The notes under the pieces are model-generated. The model ran no database searches, was not told where the DNA came from, and saw only the letters and a program-made list of their open reading frames with translations. Made by a program: the position numbers and the translations under genes. Positions 1 to 10,021 of a DNA stretch of 64,000 nt are shown piece by piece. Positions within the stretch are counted from its first letter, which is position 1; the number at the start of each line of letters is the position of its first letter. The stretch is from Alentia gelatinosa. Taxonomy: Eukaryota; Annelida; Polychaeta; Phyllodocida; Polynoidae. The DNA is taken from the NCBI GenBank assembly GCA_950022655.1, contig OX465584.1:54020789-54084788 (forward strand). Reading direction: 5' to 3'.

Positions 1-100
1 CCCCTAAAAAGGAACAAAATCGCATGAACTGTTGAGCCCTGTGAGGTACATGAATCCGACCGTGTGAATCGCACTTAAGGCAGGAGAGAAATGTCGTTAA
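1..100. repeat. Fragment of the R tandem-repeat family
   Basis: The words CCTGTGAGGTACATGAATCC and the following 'gtgtgaatc-cactta' recur many times in the array at 5.8-7.05 kb. This is a short, window-edge-truncated relative of that repeat. No coding content is seen. Confidence 0.5.
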
Positions 101-114
101 CCATTTCTGTATAC

Positions 115-373
115 ACCTGGGACCTGTTTCACTAGTTTCGTGACAAAAGTGTTAGACAGACATGAAAAGTGGCACCGACAGTGCAAGCAAGAACGGACAA
201 CCCGAAGTTAAATGTCTAATTCTTATGAAACAGGACACACCATGTTTGGGGTCTGTCTTGTCCTAAGGGCAGTTACTTGTGTTTTTACGAAACTAGTCAA
301 CCTCAATCTGTCTGTATGGTGTTACAGAAGCCATCTAGACATGTCACTAAACTAGTGAAACAGGTCCCTGGTG
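115..373. mobile_element. Inverted-repeat element, family T1 (copy 1)
   Basis: The ends are inverted repeats of about 27-31 bp: GGGACCTGTTTCACTAG on the left and CTAGTGAAACAGGTCCC on the right, with a one-base difference further in. Related copies lie at 55,841-56,143 and 59,481-59,803. No transposase is encoded, so it is a MITE-like non-autonomous DNA element. A target-site duplication could not be fixed because the bases just outside are also partly complementary. Confidence 0.75.
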
Positions 374-1224
374 CTTATTGCATTAAATGTGTCACATAAT
401 CGGTCGTTGTTGCGAAATGCCATAATCGGTGCTCATTATCGGCCGCATTACCAGAGAGCATGGAAGTAGTGGAGGCAACAATCATGGCGTCATTTGGCTC
501 CCTTTAGGTACCCATCCTAGCTGCTGCAAGGTGTCTAGGTCTAACAGAACCTGCCCCTGTCACTGGAGCTGTTAACCATCCATTGGCGCGCCACTGGGTG
601 AGGGAGAGGACCGCAGACCACAATGACATTCCTCAATTGGCAATCGCAGGCGGCGGTTCCCAGGGTGCAAACATTCTTATCTAATTTGTGAGGGTCGTGT
701 TTCACGAGGCGCGGGGAATCTCAATGAGGCTGGGCCTCACGCATCACCGGATGGCCACGCAACCGGAAAACAGACTCAGCGCAGGTAGAGGCATATCGGA
801 CAATACACAGTGGCGCCATCTGGTGATTATCAAATTCTGGCAATTATCAATTCAAACCAGTTCTTTTGACCTTTTCTAATAGCCTTTTCGAATAGCAAAT
901 GAGTGAAATGTAAGATATTTTCAAATTTGACATAATCCACTGGGTAAATACAGGTGTTGCCGTTCAGCGCCGCCTGACGGCCCACTGTGTAGTTTCGCGG
1001 CCGCTCGGGCAAACACGGCCGAGTCCGAGGGCATGCATATAGAGACATATAGCAATCACACCTGAAGTGTGAACGGTGGGTGTGATTGCAGGAGGGTTTT
1101 TTTTTACAGACTAAATTCCTGGAACACACTAGAGTATCGTTTTATCGAGTCTGTGCTGTCTAAACTTCATAGTTTATAATTATCTTGGTTTTAGATAGGG
1201 AAAAGATAAGCATACTACAGCTAT
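374..1224. other. No gene; fragment of family O near 395-460
   Basis: At about 400-445 lies 'cataatcggtcg...gcgaaatgc-cataatcgg', the right-end vocabulary of family O, also seen at 11,225-11,290, 18,530-18,590 and 41,820-41,880. The remaining short ORFs have no recognisable domain, and I see nothing else. Confidence 0.5.
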
Positions 1225-1527
1225 GCCTGCCAATGTATTAGTATGTATCCAGTTTCGGTGTCCCTCTGTTTTCTAAGATATATCTAGAGTATCACTGAGG
1301 TGATATGCATGTATGACCTATCAAATTGGAGCTAAAATACCATAGAATACAGTGCAATCAAAGTTATTTTTATGGTAATAGTCTACAAGCGTGTTATGAA
1401 CATATTACGCTCATTCACTATGTGATACCATGCTAAAGTATACGTTGCCAGGTGTGTGTTTGGCTTCAGGTCTGCCGTAACTAGGCAGATAAGGTGCGAC
1501 AACGGCCAGTGGAAAAAGGCCTATTAA
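1225..1527. repeat. Dispersed repeat P (copy 1)
   Basis: About 300 bp align along their full length with 60,369-60,693. Shared blocks include CATCCAGTTTCGGTGT (first base differs), a central 'ttacgctca...ccatgctaaag' and a 3' block ending 'gtggaaaa-gg'. No terminal inverted repeat was identified, so the element class is unknown. Confidence 0.6.
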
Positions 1528-1943
1528 GCCAAACCATGTTTGACTGATTCACACAGGAAAAGTACTGAAAAATCTAATTTTCTTCGATTTTTTCAAAAGC
1601 AAGGACGGTGAACTGTGATTCTGAAAGCTTGGATGTGTATGTGATAAGTAGGCCTACTATACATTTACTTTATTCTGTGAAAGTTTGAGGAAAATGACAT
1701 GAGTTTTACTATGTAGAAAAATACCTTTTAGAACTTTTTCTGAATTAGCAATATGCACTTAGAGATCATATTCAATTTTCAGGAAATTGATATGGATTTT
1801 AATTTTCAAGATAAATTGTCCCATATACATTAAAAGGCATTCTGGCCCACTAAATAATCTAGGTTCGTATATTAAGATTCTTTTCTGTACCTCATACAAG
1901 GCTTATCGTTTAATGATATTTCAGTTTGCTCGCCAAAATAGTC

Positions 1944-2123
1944 TTAAGCGCCAAATCCACTAAAGCGATTTTCCATGCGAATTTGGGTTCGCAGACGTTC
2001 GCAGACTTTCGCAAACGTTCACAAACGTTCGCATGGATATGCGAATGCCTTGCGACAATATTCAATATATTATCGCATGGGATTCGCACAGTCGCATGGA
2101 TTGCAGACGGACCTGGCGCTTAA
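1944..2123. mobile_element. Short inverted-repeat element with TTAA ends
   Basis: A perfect TTAAGCGCCA / TGGCGCTTAA pair encloses 180 bp, and the match continues to 15 bp with two mismatches. The interior holds degenerate 11-bp repeats of the type 'acgttcgcaga'. TTAA flanks resemble piggyBac-type target duplications, but no transposase is present. It could also be an unrelated palindromic relic. Confidence 0.5.
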
Positions 2124-2275
2124 CACATCCATAAGGTCATTCATAAATGTTAAATAAAGTTGCCCAACATCGTCCCTAAGTCTCAATGACATATAGAAAA
2201 GTGATTTCGTGTACATTAGCTTTTGCTTATTCAACGGGCTCCAGGTGGTAACTGGTTATTAGAGAATACTGGCTT

Positions 2276-2395
2276 AGGCTTCGTGGACGTTGTTCTGTCC
2301 GTGGTCCTTGGCCTGATTTTACGGCCTGAGCTCGAAGAGCGAAGGCCGTAAAATCAGGCCAAGGACCACGGACAGAACAACGTCCATCGAAGCCT
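2276..2395. repeat. Near-perfect 52-bp palindrome (hairpin)
   Basis: The left arm (2276-2327) and right arm (2343-2395) are reverse complements with a single one-base indel. The central spacer folds further as GCTC-GAA-GAGC. It belongs by design to the hairpin superfamily described in the findings, although no companion module was recognised next to it. Confidence 0.85.
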
Positions 2396-3515
2396 GGACT
2401 GTATTCTTTTTATTATATGCCCTCAAATCGTTATAATTAGTTAAATATTTACCTAAACGCCATTATCAAAGTTGCCGGGCACAGCATCGTGTACTTGAAT
2501 CGTGGTTTTCGCGACAACGTCGCTATCGATATGATAGCGAGGCTGGAGCCTGTCTAAAAGTTACACTCTCCCAGCAGATCTTTTGCGGCACTATCGCTTG
2601 CTAATACAAGCGGTCGCAGGAAGAAGAGCGCAGAATCCCTGCGTGGAGAGTGTAAAAGTTACTGTGTGACGTCATAGTAACCGCTCACTCTCCCAGCAGA
2701 TCTTTCATTTGTACTTGCACTTTCTAATCTCTGCTTCATCCGACCGCTATCACTCTCCTTGACGACGTTGTGACGTCAACGGTTTGTTTTCATTTTGCGG
2801 TCGTGTAGATAGCAAGTCAATTTGTCTTCAACAACCGCTGGATAGTGCCCTGCTACAGGTTGGTCCGACAGTGTCTGGTGCTATGGCAAGCCTATTTCAT
2901 TTATATTTTTAACCTCATATCTTGATCTTTTATATCTATAAATGTATTTATATACCGCTTTCATGGGTTTCAATGGTGTATATTTAGGTCGATCCTTAAA
3001 CATTGCCTTACATATTTTTTCGCTGGTTCATATGTGAAATATACGGTCGGGAACAAGCTAACTGCTTCCTGTTTCGTGCACCCGGTGCCCGTACACTGAA
3101 TTTCGTGCACATACATATGATATCAGAACATTACTCCCATACAGTATAGGCATCAGTTTCGTGCACGGGTATATAATAACATAACATTCGTCATAAACAG
3201 TTATTCCGCCGTTTCAATTCACCAGTTTAGGTTATTTAGATGATCGTATTTCGATGTTCAGGCTTGTTTTTTAGTGTAACTGTATATTGAATAAACCCAT
3301 GTTTATATATCATCTACCGCCAATCTACACCGTCAATTTCACTTATAAATCAACATTATATCATATGATACTTTAAATAAGGGTTGACAATGTCAGTAAA
3401 GTGTGGACATAAACGATAATGACACCGAAATGATAAATCTTTCAGGAAGAGGCAGGTTGATGTGTTGATGTCTTGCAGACGTTGTTCATATCGGCTATTA
3501 AAAATGCGCTTTATA
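2396..3515. other. No gene; scattered short repeats
   Basis: Two copies of ACTCTCCCAGCAGATCTTT (about 2563 and 2692) and two TGACGTCA-like sites (about 2668 and 2771) are visible. The word TTTCGTGCAC occurs three times between 3085 and 3165. No ORF with recognisable domains is present. Confidence 0.4.
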
Positions 3516-3690
3516 CCCAGCGTTTACACTAGACGATTATGGGCGACGATTATGGAATTTTGTACCACCTGACGACTTTTAATCGTCAATGAGTAGAAAA
3601 GGTTTAGTGTAAGCACCAACCGCGTGATGACTACAGATAAATTGATCGTCTAGACACCTGACGATTCAGCAAAAACTCACATCTTGTGAT
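3516..3690. mobile_element. Family K element fragment
   Basis: Begins CCCAGCGTTTACACTAGACG, the terminal sequence of family K, which is best seen complete at 51,171-51,520. 'Accacctgacgac' and 'gatcgtctaga' words follow. The right end is degenerate. Non-coding. Confidence 0.55.
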
Positions 3691-3965
3691 AACCCTTGTT
3701 ATCTTTTACGTTTGATGAGATAGATAGATACGCATTGATAGATTGTCAATATTAATTCTTGGATCAACGACTATTGAGACTGATATTGCGTAATCAAGCA
3801 CCAGATGAGGCCTATAGGTTACACGATCTACAGTTGTCTTTTGCAATCGCCGGGTTTGTATAAATTGCCGAAAGCCATGAACGTTTAGGCAATTTTGTCT
3901 TTGAAATCCATTTCCCACTAGTTCCCCAAAACGTCGGTCACTGGTGGCCAAAGACTGCATATTGT

Positions 3966-4560
3966 GCCGGATGTCCATCTACCGATTTCGGGTTGAACGA
4001 TTAGTTCCCAAATCGTATACGAGTTAGTCACCTTGTGGCAGGCAGGTTATGTAATACCTCGCTCAACCCGCGACCCTCGAGGAGAGGGGGTAGAGGCTAT
4101 TAGTCCTAAGCAAATCAGTCTACACCTACCGACAGAGATACGATCATGCACCCCACCGACTGAGTTAGGATTTGGGAACAGTGCCTTCAAGGTCCACTAA
4201 TTGGTGCGGGAGGGCAAAAACCAAAGAAATCAAGTGTGGCACACCCTAAAAGCCTCACCAAGCGATTATTGAAGCTCCTTCGTTGGCCCTTGTCGGCGAA
4301 CCAATCAACCCTGCTGTCCCAACATTCGCCGACAACATTTATCAACATGTTGATAAACTGATCCCCACCAATTTTGGAACTTTGAAACCACAACTTGTCG
4401 CCGACAAAGGGACGTCTGAAGGCGGTGGTTGACTAATCGGTGAGTAGCCTTGCCTAGCTGTCCTACAACTACCAACTCCGTTAGGATGGGTTGCCTGAGA
4501 CAAATTACCGCCCGTTTGTTGCCGACAAACGTACATAAATGTTCCAAAATCGGTAGTATG
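3966..4560. mobile_element. Family L inverted-repeat element (copy 1)
   Basis: The left end ('ccggatgtccatctaccga') and right end ('aaaatcggtagtatg') are diverged versions of the ends at 50,023-50,931 and 54,950-55,260. Shared interior blocks include 'ttagtcctaagcaaatcag' and 'cttgcctagctgtcctaca'. No transposase, so non-autonomous. The short minus-strand ORFs across it are chance ORFs in repeat DNA. Confidence 0.65.
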
Positions 4561-4704
4561 TAAAGATTGGTGGGGGTACTGTATATATGCCTTGTTTGAT
4601 CATCCAATTCTGTCTTTTAACGATGATCTTTATCATCCGCCGCACTATTTGAGGAAGGGGACAAAAATCATTGATTTTCTTGTCATCCAATGGAAATCCC
4701 CATG

Positions 4705-5105
4705 AGCCATTTTCCACTGGGTGACGAAAACGGCACCGATTAATTGAGTTCTCCTGATGATCGTCTGGTGGTGGCGAACGACCGCATATCTGTTTCTAAA
4801 AATCGATGAGGGTACTGTGTATGCATTGTTTCTGCCGCATTTAACAGGTCCATACTGATGAAACTGTCTTCCAAACACAATAACCATCACAGACGATTTC
4901 AAACCCCTTTGATTCTGTTGATCTTTGACCAAATCAATCAGTGGTGGCCTTATTGTGTAATCTATATACAATTGATTAATGAACACTTCTCTGTATGTCT
5001 TATCCCATTCACCGATCTGGTGTCGGTATACCCCAAAAATCGATCGGTATGGTTCCCGACTGCAGATCGGTGGCGAATAATCGGCCAGTGGAAACAGGCT
5101 TTAAG
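4705..5105. mobile_element. Family M inverted-repeat element (copy 1)
   Basis: Ends 'ttccactgggtgacgaaaac' and 'cggccagtggaaacagg' are inverted and match the ends of 33,850-34,161 and 43,187-43,764. The interior has repeated 'gatcggt' and 'aaaatcgat' words. Non-coding MITE-like element. Confidence 0.6.
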
Positions 5106-5233
5106 GTTTCAGCGCTTTTAAGAACTGCAGCTGCTGGTGAACGTGATTTGGTGTTCGGGGAAGACTATAAATGATGGATCACGATGATGATGAGAGCTGA
5201 CATCTACATAGATCCCTTATATAGTGCGTAAAG

Positions 5234-5512
5234 TTTATCTCACCCCTGGTATTTTTTCTCCATAGACTTAACATTGGAAATTCGTATCTAACGCCCATTA
5301 GACTTTTAGTAAGAATATCCAATGGTGGATTATGTCACAAATGATAGCCCATTAATCAACGTAAAGGGTGAGATAAATTCAGAAACCCATTCAAGTTTAG
5401 TGTTAGAGCTCGACCCCCATCTCGTTTGAATCACGTAGTAATTAATGCGGCTTCGCCTTGTGAATTACTACGTGATTCAAACTTGATGGGATACGAGCTC
5501 AGACCCTAAAGT
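5234..5512. mobile_element. Hairpin-module element, family F
   Basis: A module bracketed by TTTATCTCACCCC (5234) and GGGTGAGATAAA (5366-5377) is followed by a palindrome with arms 5394-5444 and 5463-5512. The tip is GCTTCGC (5450-5456), the complement of GCGAAGC. A fragment of the same module lies at 51,787-51,860. No protein is encoded. Confidence 0.7.
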
Positions 5513-5549
5513 CTCATAGGTTTCCTCTATAATATATCATAGGGAGACA

Positions 5550-5668
5550 TAGTTTGGGTGGCTGAATGGAATATGCTCAGTGTTGTTTGTGTCGAAAATA
5601 CCCAGCGAGATCGAAGAACGAGGTGTGTATTTCCAACATGAAATAACAGGAGCAGATATGCGATTAGA
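5550..5668. repeat. Palindrome related to family N
   Basis: Imperfect arms of about 55 bp: 'gggtggctgaatggaata...' on the left and '...agattagaccaccc'-like on the right. The centre pairs as GATC-GAA-GAAC (GAA at 5613-5615). The left arm matches the start of the family N hairpins at 21,091 and 60,992. Confidence 0.6.
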
Positions 5669-5799
5669 CCACCCTCTTATTATTATTATAGACTTGGAAA
5701 TCATTAAACATGGCATTTTCTCATTATCTTGATTTGTTTGCGATAATTACCTTTATCAATCTTTAGTGTCATAGAAATGATACCCCAATATTCGGACAA

Positions 5800-6487
5800 T
5801 GAGATTGTGTTCCAGAACAAAATCCCGGTAGGATTTGTCTAAGACAAACACTTCGTGAGGTACATAAATCGCACCATGTGAATTCCACTTTAGAGAACTA
5901 GTCACACCAAAATGACCCATAAATTTCCAACGTATATAAAGTGGAATTCACACGGTGGGATTCATGTACATCACAGTGTTCAAAATCTCATGAGATTCTG
6001 TTCCTTTTAAGGGGCAAATGTCGCCAACAATTGCAGGGGAAAAACAAGTCTCAGTGAAATGGAACCCTACAAATTAGATGAAGAGATTGTGTTCGAGAAC
6101 AGAATCTCAGCAGGAATTGTCTCGGACAAACACCCTGTGAGGTACATGAATCCCATCGTGTAAATCCCACTTCTGGTAAAGATCACGTGGGATTCTGTAC
6201 CTTGTTAAGGGTATTTGTCACCGACAATTGCAAGGGAGATAATTTGTCTTAGGTAAATGGAACCCTACAGTTCAGATGAGGAGATCATGTTCCAGCAAAG
6301 AATCTCAGGGGGTTTTGTACCATCGTGTTAATCCCACTTAAGATAAAAATCGTGTGGGATTCTGTACCTATATTAAGGGTAATTGTCACCGACACCTGCA
6401 GGGGAAAAACTTGTCTCAGGTAAGTGAAACCCTACAGTTCAGATGAGGAGATTGTGTTCGAGCACAGAATCTCAGTGTGATCTGTCT
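5800..6487. repeat. Degenerate tandem repeat R, first block
   Basis: The phrase 'gagattgtgttc-ag-acagaatctca' recurs at about 5811, 6083, 6281 and 6448, giving spacings of roughly 270, 200 and 167. Each unit also holds 'cctgtgaggtacatgaatcc' and 'gggatttgtcaccgacaattgca'-like blocks. The first unit contains an internal inverted repeat ('gtggaattcacac'). The array resumes after the insertion at 6488-6840. Confidence 0.7.
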
Positions 6488-6840
6488 ATAGGGGAGCGTC
6501 CACCAACCAATACAAGGCTACGACAAGCGCCAACAAGAAAGTTTCAATCAGCGCTTGTCGCAGCCTTGTCATAAGAAGGGGGGCTTTACGACAGCATTGT
6601 TGGGGCATGTCAGAAAGCACATGCTCCACTTAAATTTCCTATCTAGACCTCTGCAACACACTCCCGACATGCCATGACACTCCACGACAAGGGTCCAGTC
6701 GTGGGAAAAATCGAACATGCTCGATGTTGTTGTAGCCTTGTCGGAAGGCTCCCCGACAAGCTTCCAATTGTGGCCAATCGTGAACCTTGTCGGGGAAGCA
6801 TTGTCATAGCCTTTTTGTGGTTGGTTGACGCCCCCCTTGA
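6488..6840. mobile_element. Inverted-repeat element Q inserted in repeat R
   Basis: About 40 bp of imperfect terminal inverted repeat: left 'aggggagcgtccaccaacca', right 'tggttgacgccccccttga'. The interior is rich in 'cttgtcg' / 'cgacaag' words that fold back on each other. Repeat R breaks off at the left edge ('tgtct') and resumes at the right edge ('caaacaccctgtgagg'), showing a clean insertion. No coding sequence. Confidence 0.7.
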
Positions 6841-7060
6841 GTCAAACACCCTGTGAGGTACATAAACCCCATTGTGATAAAAATTGCGAGTGATTCCGTA
6901 CCTATGTTAGGGGGATTTGTCACCGACAATTGCAGGGAAAAAACTTTTCTCAGGTAAAAGTAACCCTACAGTTCAGACGAGCATGTTGTGTTCGACCACA
7001 GAATCTCAGTGGGATTTGTCTCAAACTCCCTGTGAGGTACAGAATTCTCAGGGTGTTCAC
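6841..7060. repeat. Degenerate tandem repeat R, second block
   Basis: Continuation of the 5800-6487 array after element Q. It again shows 'caaacaccctgtgaggtaca', 'tttgtcaccgacaattgcag' and 'ccctacagttcagacgag'. It ends about 15 bp before the Ly6 exon's donor side. Confidence 0.7.
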
Positions 7061-7074
7061 TTTGGAGAACTTAC

Positions 7075-7218
7075 CTCCGGGTATCTCCTCCTGGCGCTGC
7101 AGGGCACACGTGGTCTCTGTGGACTTGCAAGGGACGGGCTGGAAGCTGCCCTGTTTGAAGTAGGCGCCACACGCGGGGTCCTTCGTGCTGTAACACTCAT
7201 AGCACTGCAGGGCAGAGG
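7075..7218 (-). CDS. Internal exon of a Ly6/uPAR three-finger protein
   Basis: On the minus strand a 144-nt exon lies between a canonical acceptor (pyrimidine/GT-rich tract ending TTTCAG, AG = 7219-7220) and a consensus donor (GTAAGT, 7074-7069). It translates as ...ALQCYECYSTKDPACGAYF..., with further Cys after VPCKSTETTC. The opening C-x2-C (CYEC) and the spacing of the next cysteines are the start of a Ly6/uPAR/three-finger domain, whose members are mostly secreted or GPI-anchored. Both flanking introns are phase 1, as usual for Ly6-domain exons. The preceding exon should carry the signal peptide and the following exon the 'CC...CN' end. I found neither in the window, so introns may be long or the exon may be an isolated remnant. 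No stop or frameshift is present. Confidence 0.8.
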
Positions 7219-7331
7219 CTGAAACACACAACACACATCACAGTCAGATAACCGCATGACAGAAGCAGTTTACGCATCTTTACACCACCACGTACACACA
7301 CGTATATGCCGCATATGGAAGTGTTTAAATA

Positions 7332-7694
7332 GACAATAATCGATGGTTTTGTGGACAGGCGGCCGTAAACCACGAGTGTATTACGACGTCAACCGCGAGT
7401 GGTTTACAGAGCTGCCTGTCCACAACATCATCGTTTGTTGCATTTATTATCCATCTTTTCGAATAAACTAAACCCAGTAATTGCCATGTTAACGGGTATA
7501 ACACGAGGAACTATTTCTTTGCTCTATAGCAAAAGGGACTATTTTTCCCGTATACCATGGTTTTGAGGCCGTATACCACAGGTTTGAATCCGTATACCAC
7601 AGTTATGGTATCTGACAGGTTTTATATAATGGGTAGTGGTTTACTGAGTCCCCATACATTTTCAATGGGGGATTTGTATACCATGGATAATAAA
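7332..7694. mobile_element. Hairpin-module element, family A (copy 1)
   Basis: A palindrome (arms 7332-7378 and 7396-7440: 'gtggacaggcggccgtaaac' with its complement) is followed by a module bracketed by a perfect TTTATTATCCAT (7443-7454) and ATGGATAATAAA (7683-7694). The module contains three 'ccgtataccacag'-type words. A second copy lies at 9200-9597. No ORF of note. Confidence 0.8.
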
Positions 7695-7697
7695 TCA

Positions 7698-8007
7698 CAA
7701 TATTGACTGGTTTCAGAGTTGACGCATAGTAATATCCGACCTTAAGCGAGGATATTGCGTAGAGTCATCTCCGAGGAGCATACAACTGCTTTTATCTGAA
7801 ACCAGTCTATATTGTATTTATTATCCAGTTTTTTTTACAAGTGGCATGTCAATATCAGTTTGTTTTAGTTATGTACTATTTTCCCATACGCATTATTTTT
7901 CAGTATTCGCCACCCGGAGCATACAACATATCCGTATGCGCCGGGTATGTCCATACAGACTCCCTGTGTGTTTTCTATGGACACTTTGTATCAGGTGGAT
8001 AACAAAT
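7698..8007. mobile_element. Hairpin-module element, family B (copy 1)
   Basis: The hairpin begins GACTGGTTTCAG and ends CTGAAACCAGTC, with inner arms 'agttgacgcatagtaatatc' and 'gatattgcgtagagtcat'. The left arm lacks about 25 nt present in the right arm. The module runs from TTTATTATCCAG to GGTGGATAACAAA and contains 'ttctatggacactttgtat'. Other copies: 17,971-18,313, 38,582-38,928 (inverted) and 38,929-39,348. Confidence 0.75.
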
Positions 8008-8084
8008 GTGAATGCACCACTCTTGTGCGCCTATAGGGCGTGTGCAACATAGTTTTTGTGTGTATACACAAGCCTAATGGCTAC

Positions 8085-8278
8085 ATTCGCCGCCCAGAAG
8101 TGCTAACACAAAATGGTGTGTTTGTGAGCTATTATTACCTATTTTACCTGATCATTGCTTCTGAGATATTAAATCATCCTGGGGAGACCTACCTATCAAA
8201 TAGTATCTTACATACACGCCATTTTCTGTTGGCGATTCTGGAAGTCGCTGCGCTTCTCGCTTGGTGTGTATTCTGTTT
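8085..8278. mobile_element. Family S inverted-repeat element (copy 1, degraded)
   Basis: Interior 'aacacaaaatggtgtgtttg' and end 'ttggcgattctggaagtcgc...cttctcgcttggtgtgt' match 19,335-19,567 and 63,748-63,945. The left terminus is eroded. The small ORF on the plus strand through it has no recognisable domain. Confidence 0.6.
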
Positions 8279-8400
8279 TAGGCCCAGTTTACACCTACTG
8301 ATTATGACCACTGATTCTAAAATCGGGCACCACCGACCAATAATTACACATTCCAGATAACAAAAGAAATACAAATTATACAACTTGTATAACGTGGCAC
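8279..8400. repeat. Family T fragment (cccagtttacacctac end)
   Basis: 'Aggcccagtttacacctac-gattatgaccactgattctaaaatcgggca' is nearly identical to 41,888-41,945. It reads as one end of an inverted-repeat element whose other end is missing here. Confidence 0.5.
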
Positions 8401-8580
8401 TACCGACCAAATTTGGAGGCCTCTGATGATTTCAAAGTGCTTTGAATGCCGGGGAAGGTACCACGGATTTTGTCAAACACTCCATCGGGAAGCACCTCTA
8501 CTTTTTTTTTAATGGAAAATAGTGGATTTACTTCACCGACAACTATATTTATCATAACGCTTTTTCACATAGAGAGGCTC
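8400..8580. repeat. Dispersed repeat shared (inverted) with 21,640-21,830
   Basis: Blocks 'tcaaagtgcttt', 'ccggggaaggtaccacgga', 'cggattttgtcaaacactcc' and 'aatggaaaatagtgga' recur in reverse complement at 21,640-21,830. Element class unknown. Confidence 0.5.
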
Positions 8581-8666
8581 CCGCGTTGTGCATTGAGATA
8601 AGGAAACAATTATTCCTTGTCAGGTTTAAACACCTAAATGACTTACAGTATCACCAATTACTATCA

Positions 8667-8948
8667 GGCCGGGCGTCCGCCTACTGCGATATGGCTCCGA
8701 TATGGTCTACGATGCACCTCCCGATAATAAATCAAAATCGCGTCAGAAGGTCACCTAATATCGGCGCAGTTGACCACGTTTCTGCGATTAGACATCGATA
8801 AAAAACCCATACAATGCGTGGTGGATTGTCATGTCTAGACATGTCTACAATTTCGCACCTTCCCGATATGTCTCCGATATTTGCTTTTTGTATGGGTGCC
8901 ATATCGGGAGGTCTAAATTTCTATCGTAGTAGGTGGACGCCAGTCCTT
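8667..8948 (-). mobile_element. Family U inverted-repeat element (copy 1)
   Basis: Ends 'ggccgggcgtccgcctac' and 'gtaggtggacgccagtcc' are inverted. The interior is about 80-90% alike with 41,013-41,303 and 42,314-42,600 in opposite orientation, including 'aggtcacctaatatcgg' and 'caatgcgtggt'. MITE-like, non-coding. Confidence 0.8.
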
Positions 8949-9199
8949 ACAAATATTGGGTTGGGGGAGCACCACCAACCAATACTTTTCCTCCTGATAT
9001 TCTATCAACGCATAAATTTTCAGTCGGTAGGTTAAACTGGGCCTCAGGCTTGCCAGGTCCACTACACATTGAATTGTCGGTACACATGGAACACACAATT
9101 GGGGAAACGTCAGGGGTAACGATTGTTAGCACAGATACTGTAGCTGTTAGGAGCACAGAGGATTCCAAAACCTTCAAATCTCTAACCAAAGTGATTTAG

Positions 9200-9597
9200 A
9201 CAATAATCGATGGTTTTGTGGACAGGCGGCCGTAAACCACGAGAGGTTGACGCGTAGTAATACACGAGCGCTAGCGAGTGTATTATGACGTTAACCTTGA
9301 GTGGTTTACAGAGCCGCCTGTCCACATAACCATCGTTTGTTGTATTTATTATCCATCTTTTCGTATGAATTAAACCCATTAATTACCATATAAACGGGTA
9401 TAACAACAGGGACTATTTCTTTGCTCTACAGCACAAAGGGGCTATTTTCCCCGTATACCATGGTTTTGAGGCCGTATACCACAGGTTTGAATCCGTATAC
9501 CACAGTTATGGTATCTGACAGGTGTTATACAATGGGGCATGGTTTACTGAATCCCCATACATTTTCAATGGAGTTTTTGTATACGATGGATAATAAA
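9200..9597. mobile_element. Hairpin-module element, family A (copy 2)
   Basis: Same outer arms as copy 1 (9200-9245 and 9298-9341), with an inner hairpin centred on GAGCGCTAGCGAG. The module is bracketed by perfect TTTATTATCCAT (9345-9356) and ATGGATAATAAA (9586-9597). The inner hairpin ('gttgacgcgtagtaat') resembles that of family B, linking the two families. Confidence 0.8.
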
Positions 9598-9855
9598 ATG
9601 CTAGAATCAATTGTAAACCTATAATTTTAGGACCCAGCTATACATACAACAAGGATGGATGTGATACATCCTTCCACCTCATGGACATGGAATCAGTTCC
9701 CTATAACATGCAGACTCAGGTTCATCTTTACCTGATTGTAGTTATTTTACTTTCTTGAGAAAGGTACTCGAAAGGTGTTTATTTGTATGTATTGGCGATT
9801 GGGTAGAAAATGTTCAATTTAACTGTGTTTTTCTCATCCAGGATGGCTCGGCCAT

Positions 9856-9950
9856 GAAAAGGCTTGAGTTCTGATTCAAGATCAATTGACACTTACTCAA
9901 CTTTTAAATCGCTCTTGAAAGCAAATCTGTTTAGTAGTGTACCTTAGCCT
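9856..9950 (+). pseudogene. LINE reverse-transcriptase tail relic
   Basis: One frame reads SRSIDTYSTFKSLLKANLF followed shortly by TAG. This resembles the 'S-F-K-x2-L-K-x2-L-F' tail typical of LINE RT C-termini. Upstream protein homology is lost. A 3'-end-like AATAAA and T/A tract at 10,625-10,665 may belong to the same old insertion, split by the hairpin element at 10,022-10,389. Confidence 0.35.
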
Positions 9951-10021
9951 ATGGTCTATCTTATTATGTCGTGATATTAAGTACTTCTGACGTTCAACTG
10001 ATGCAACAGCCTATTATGAAA

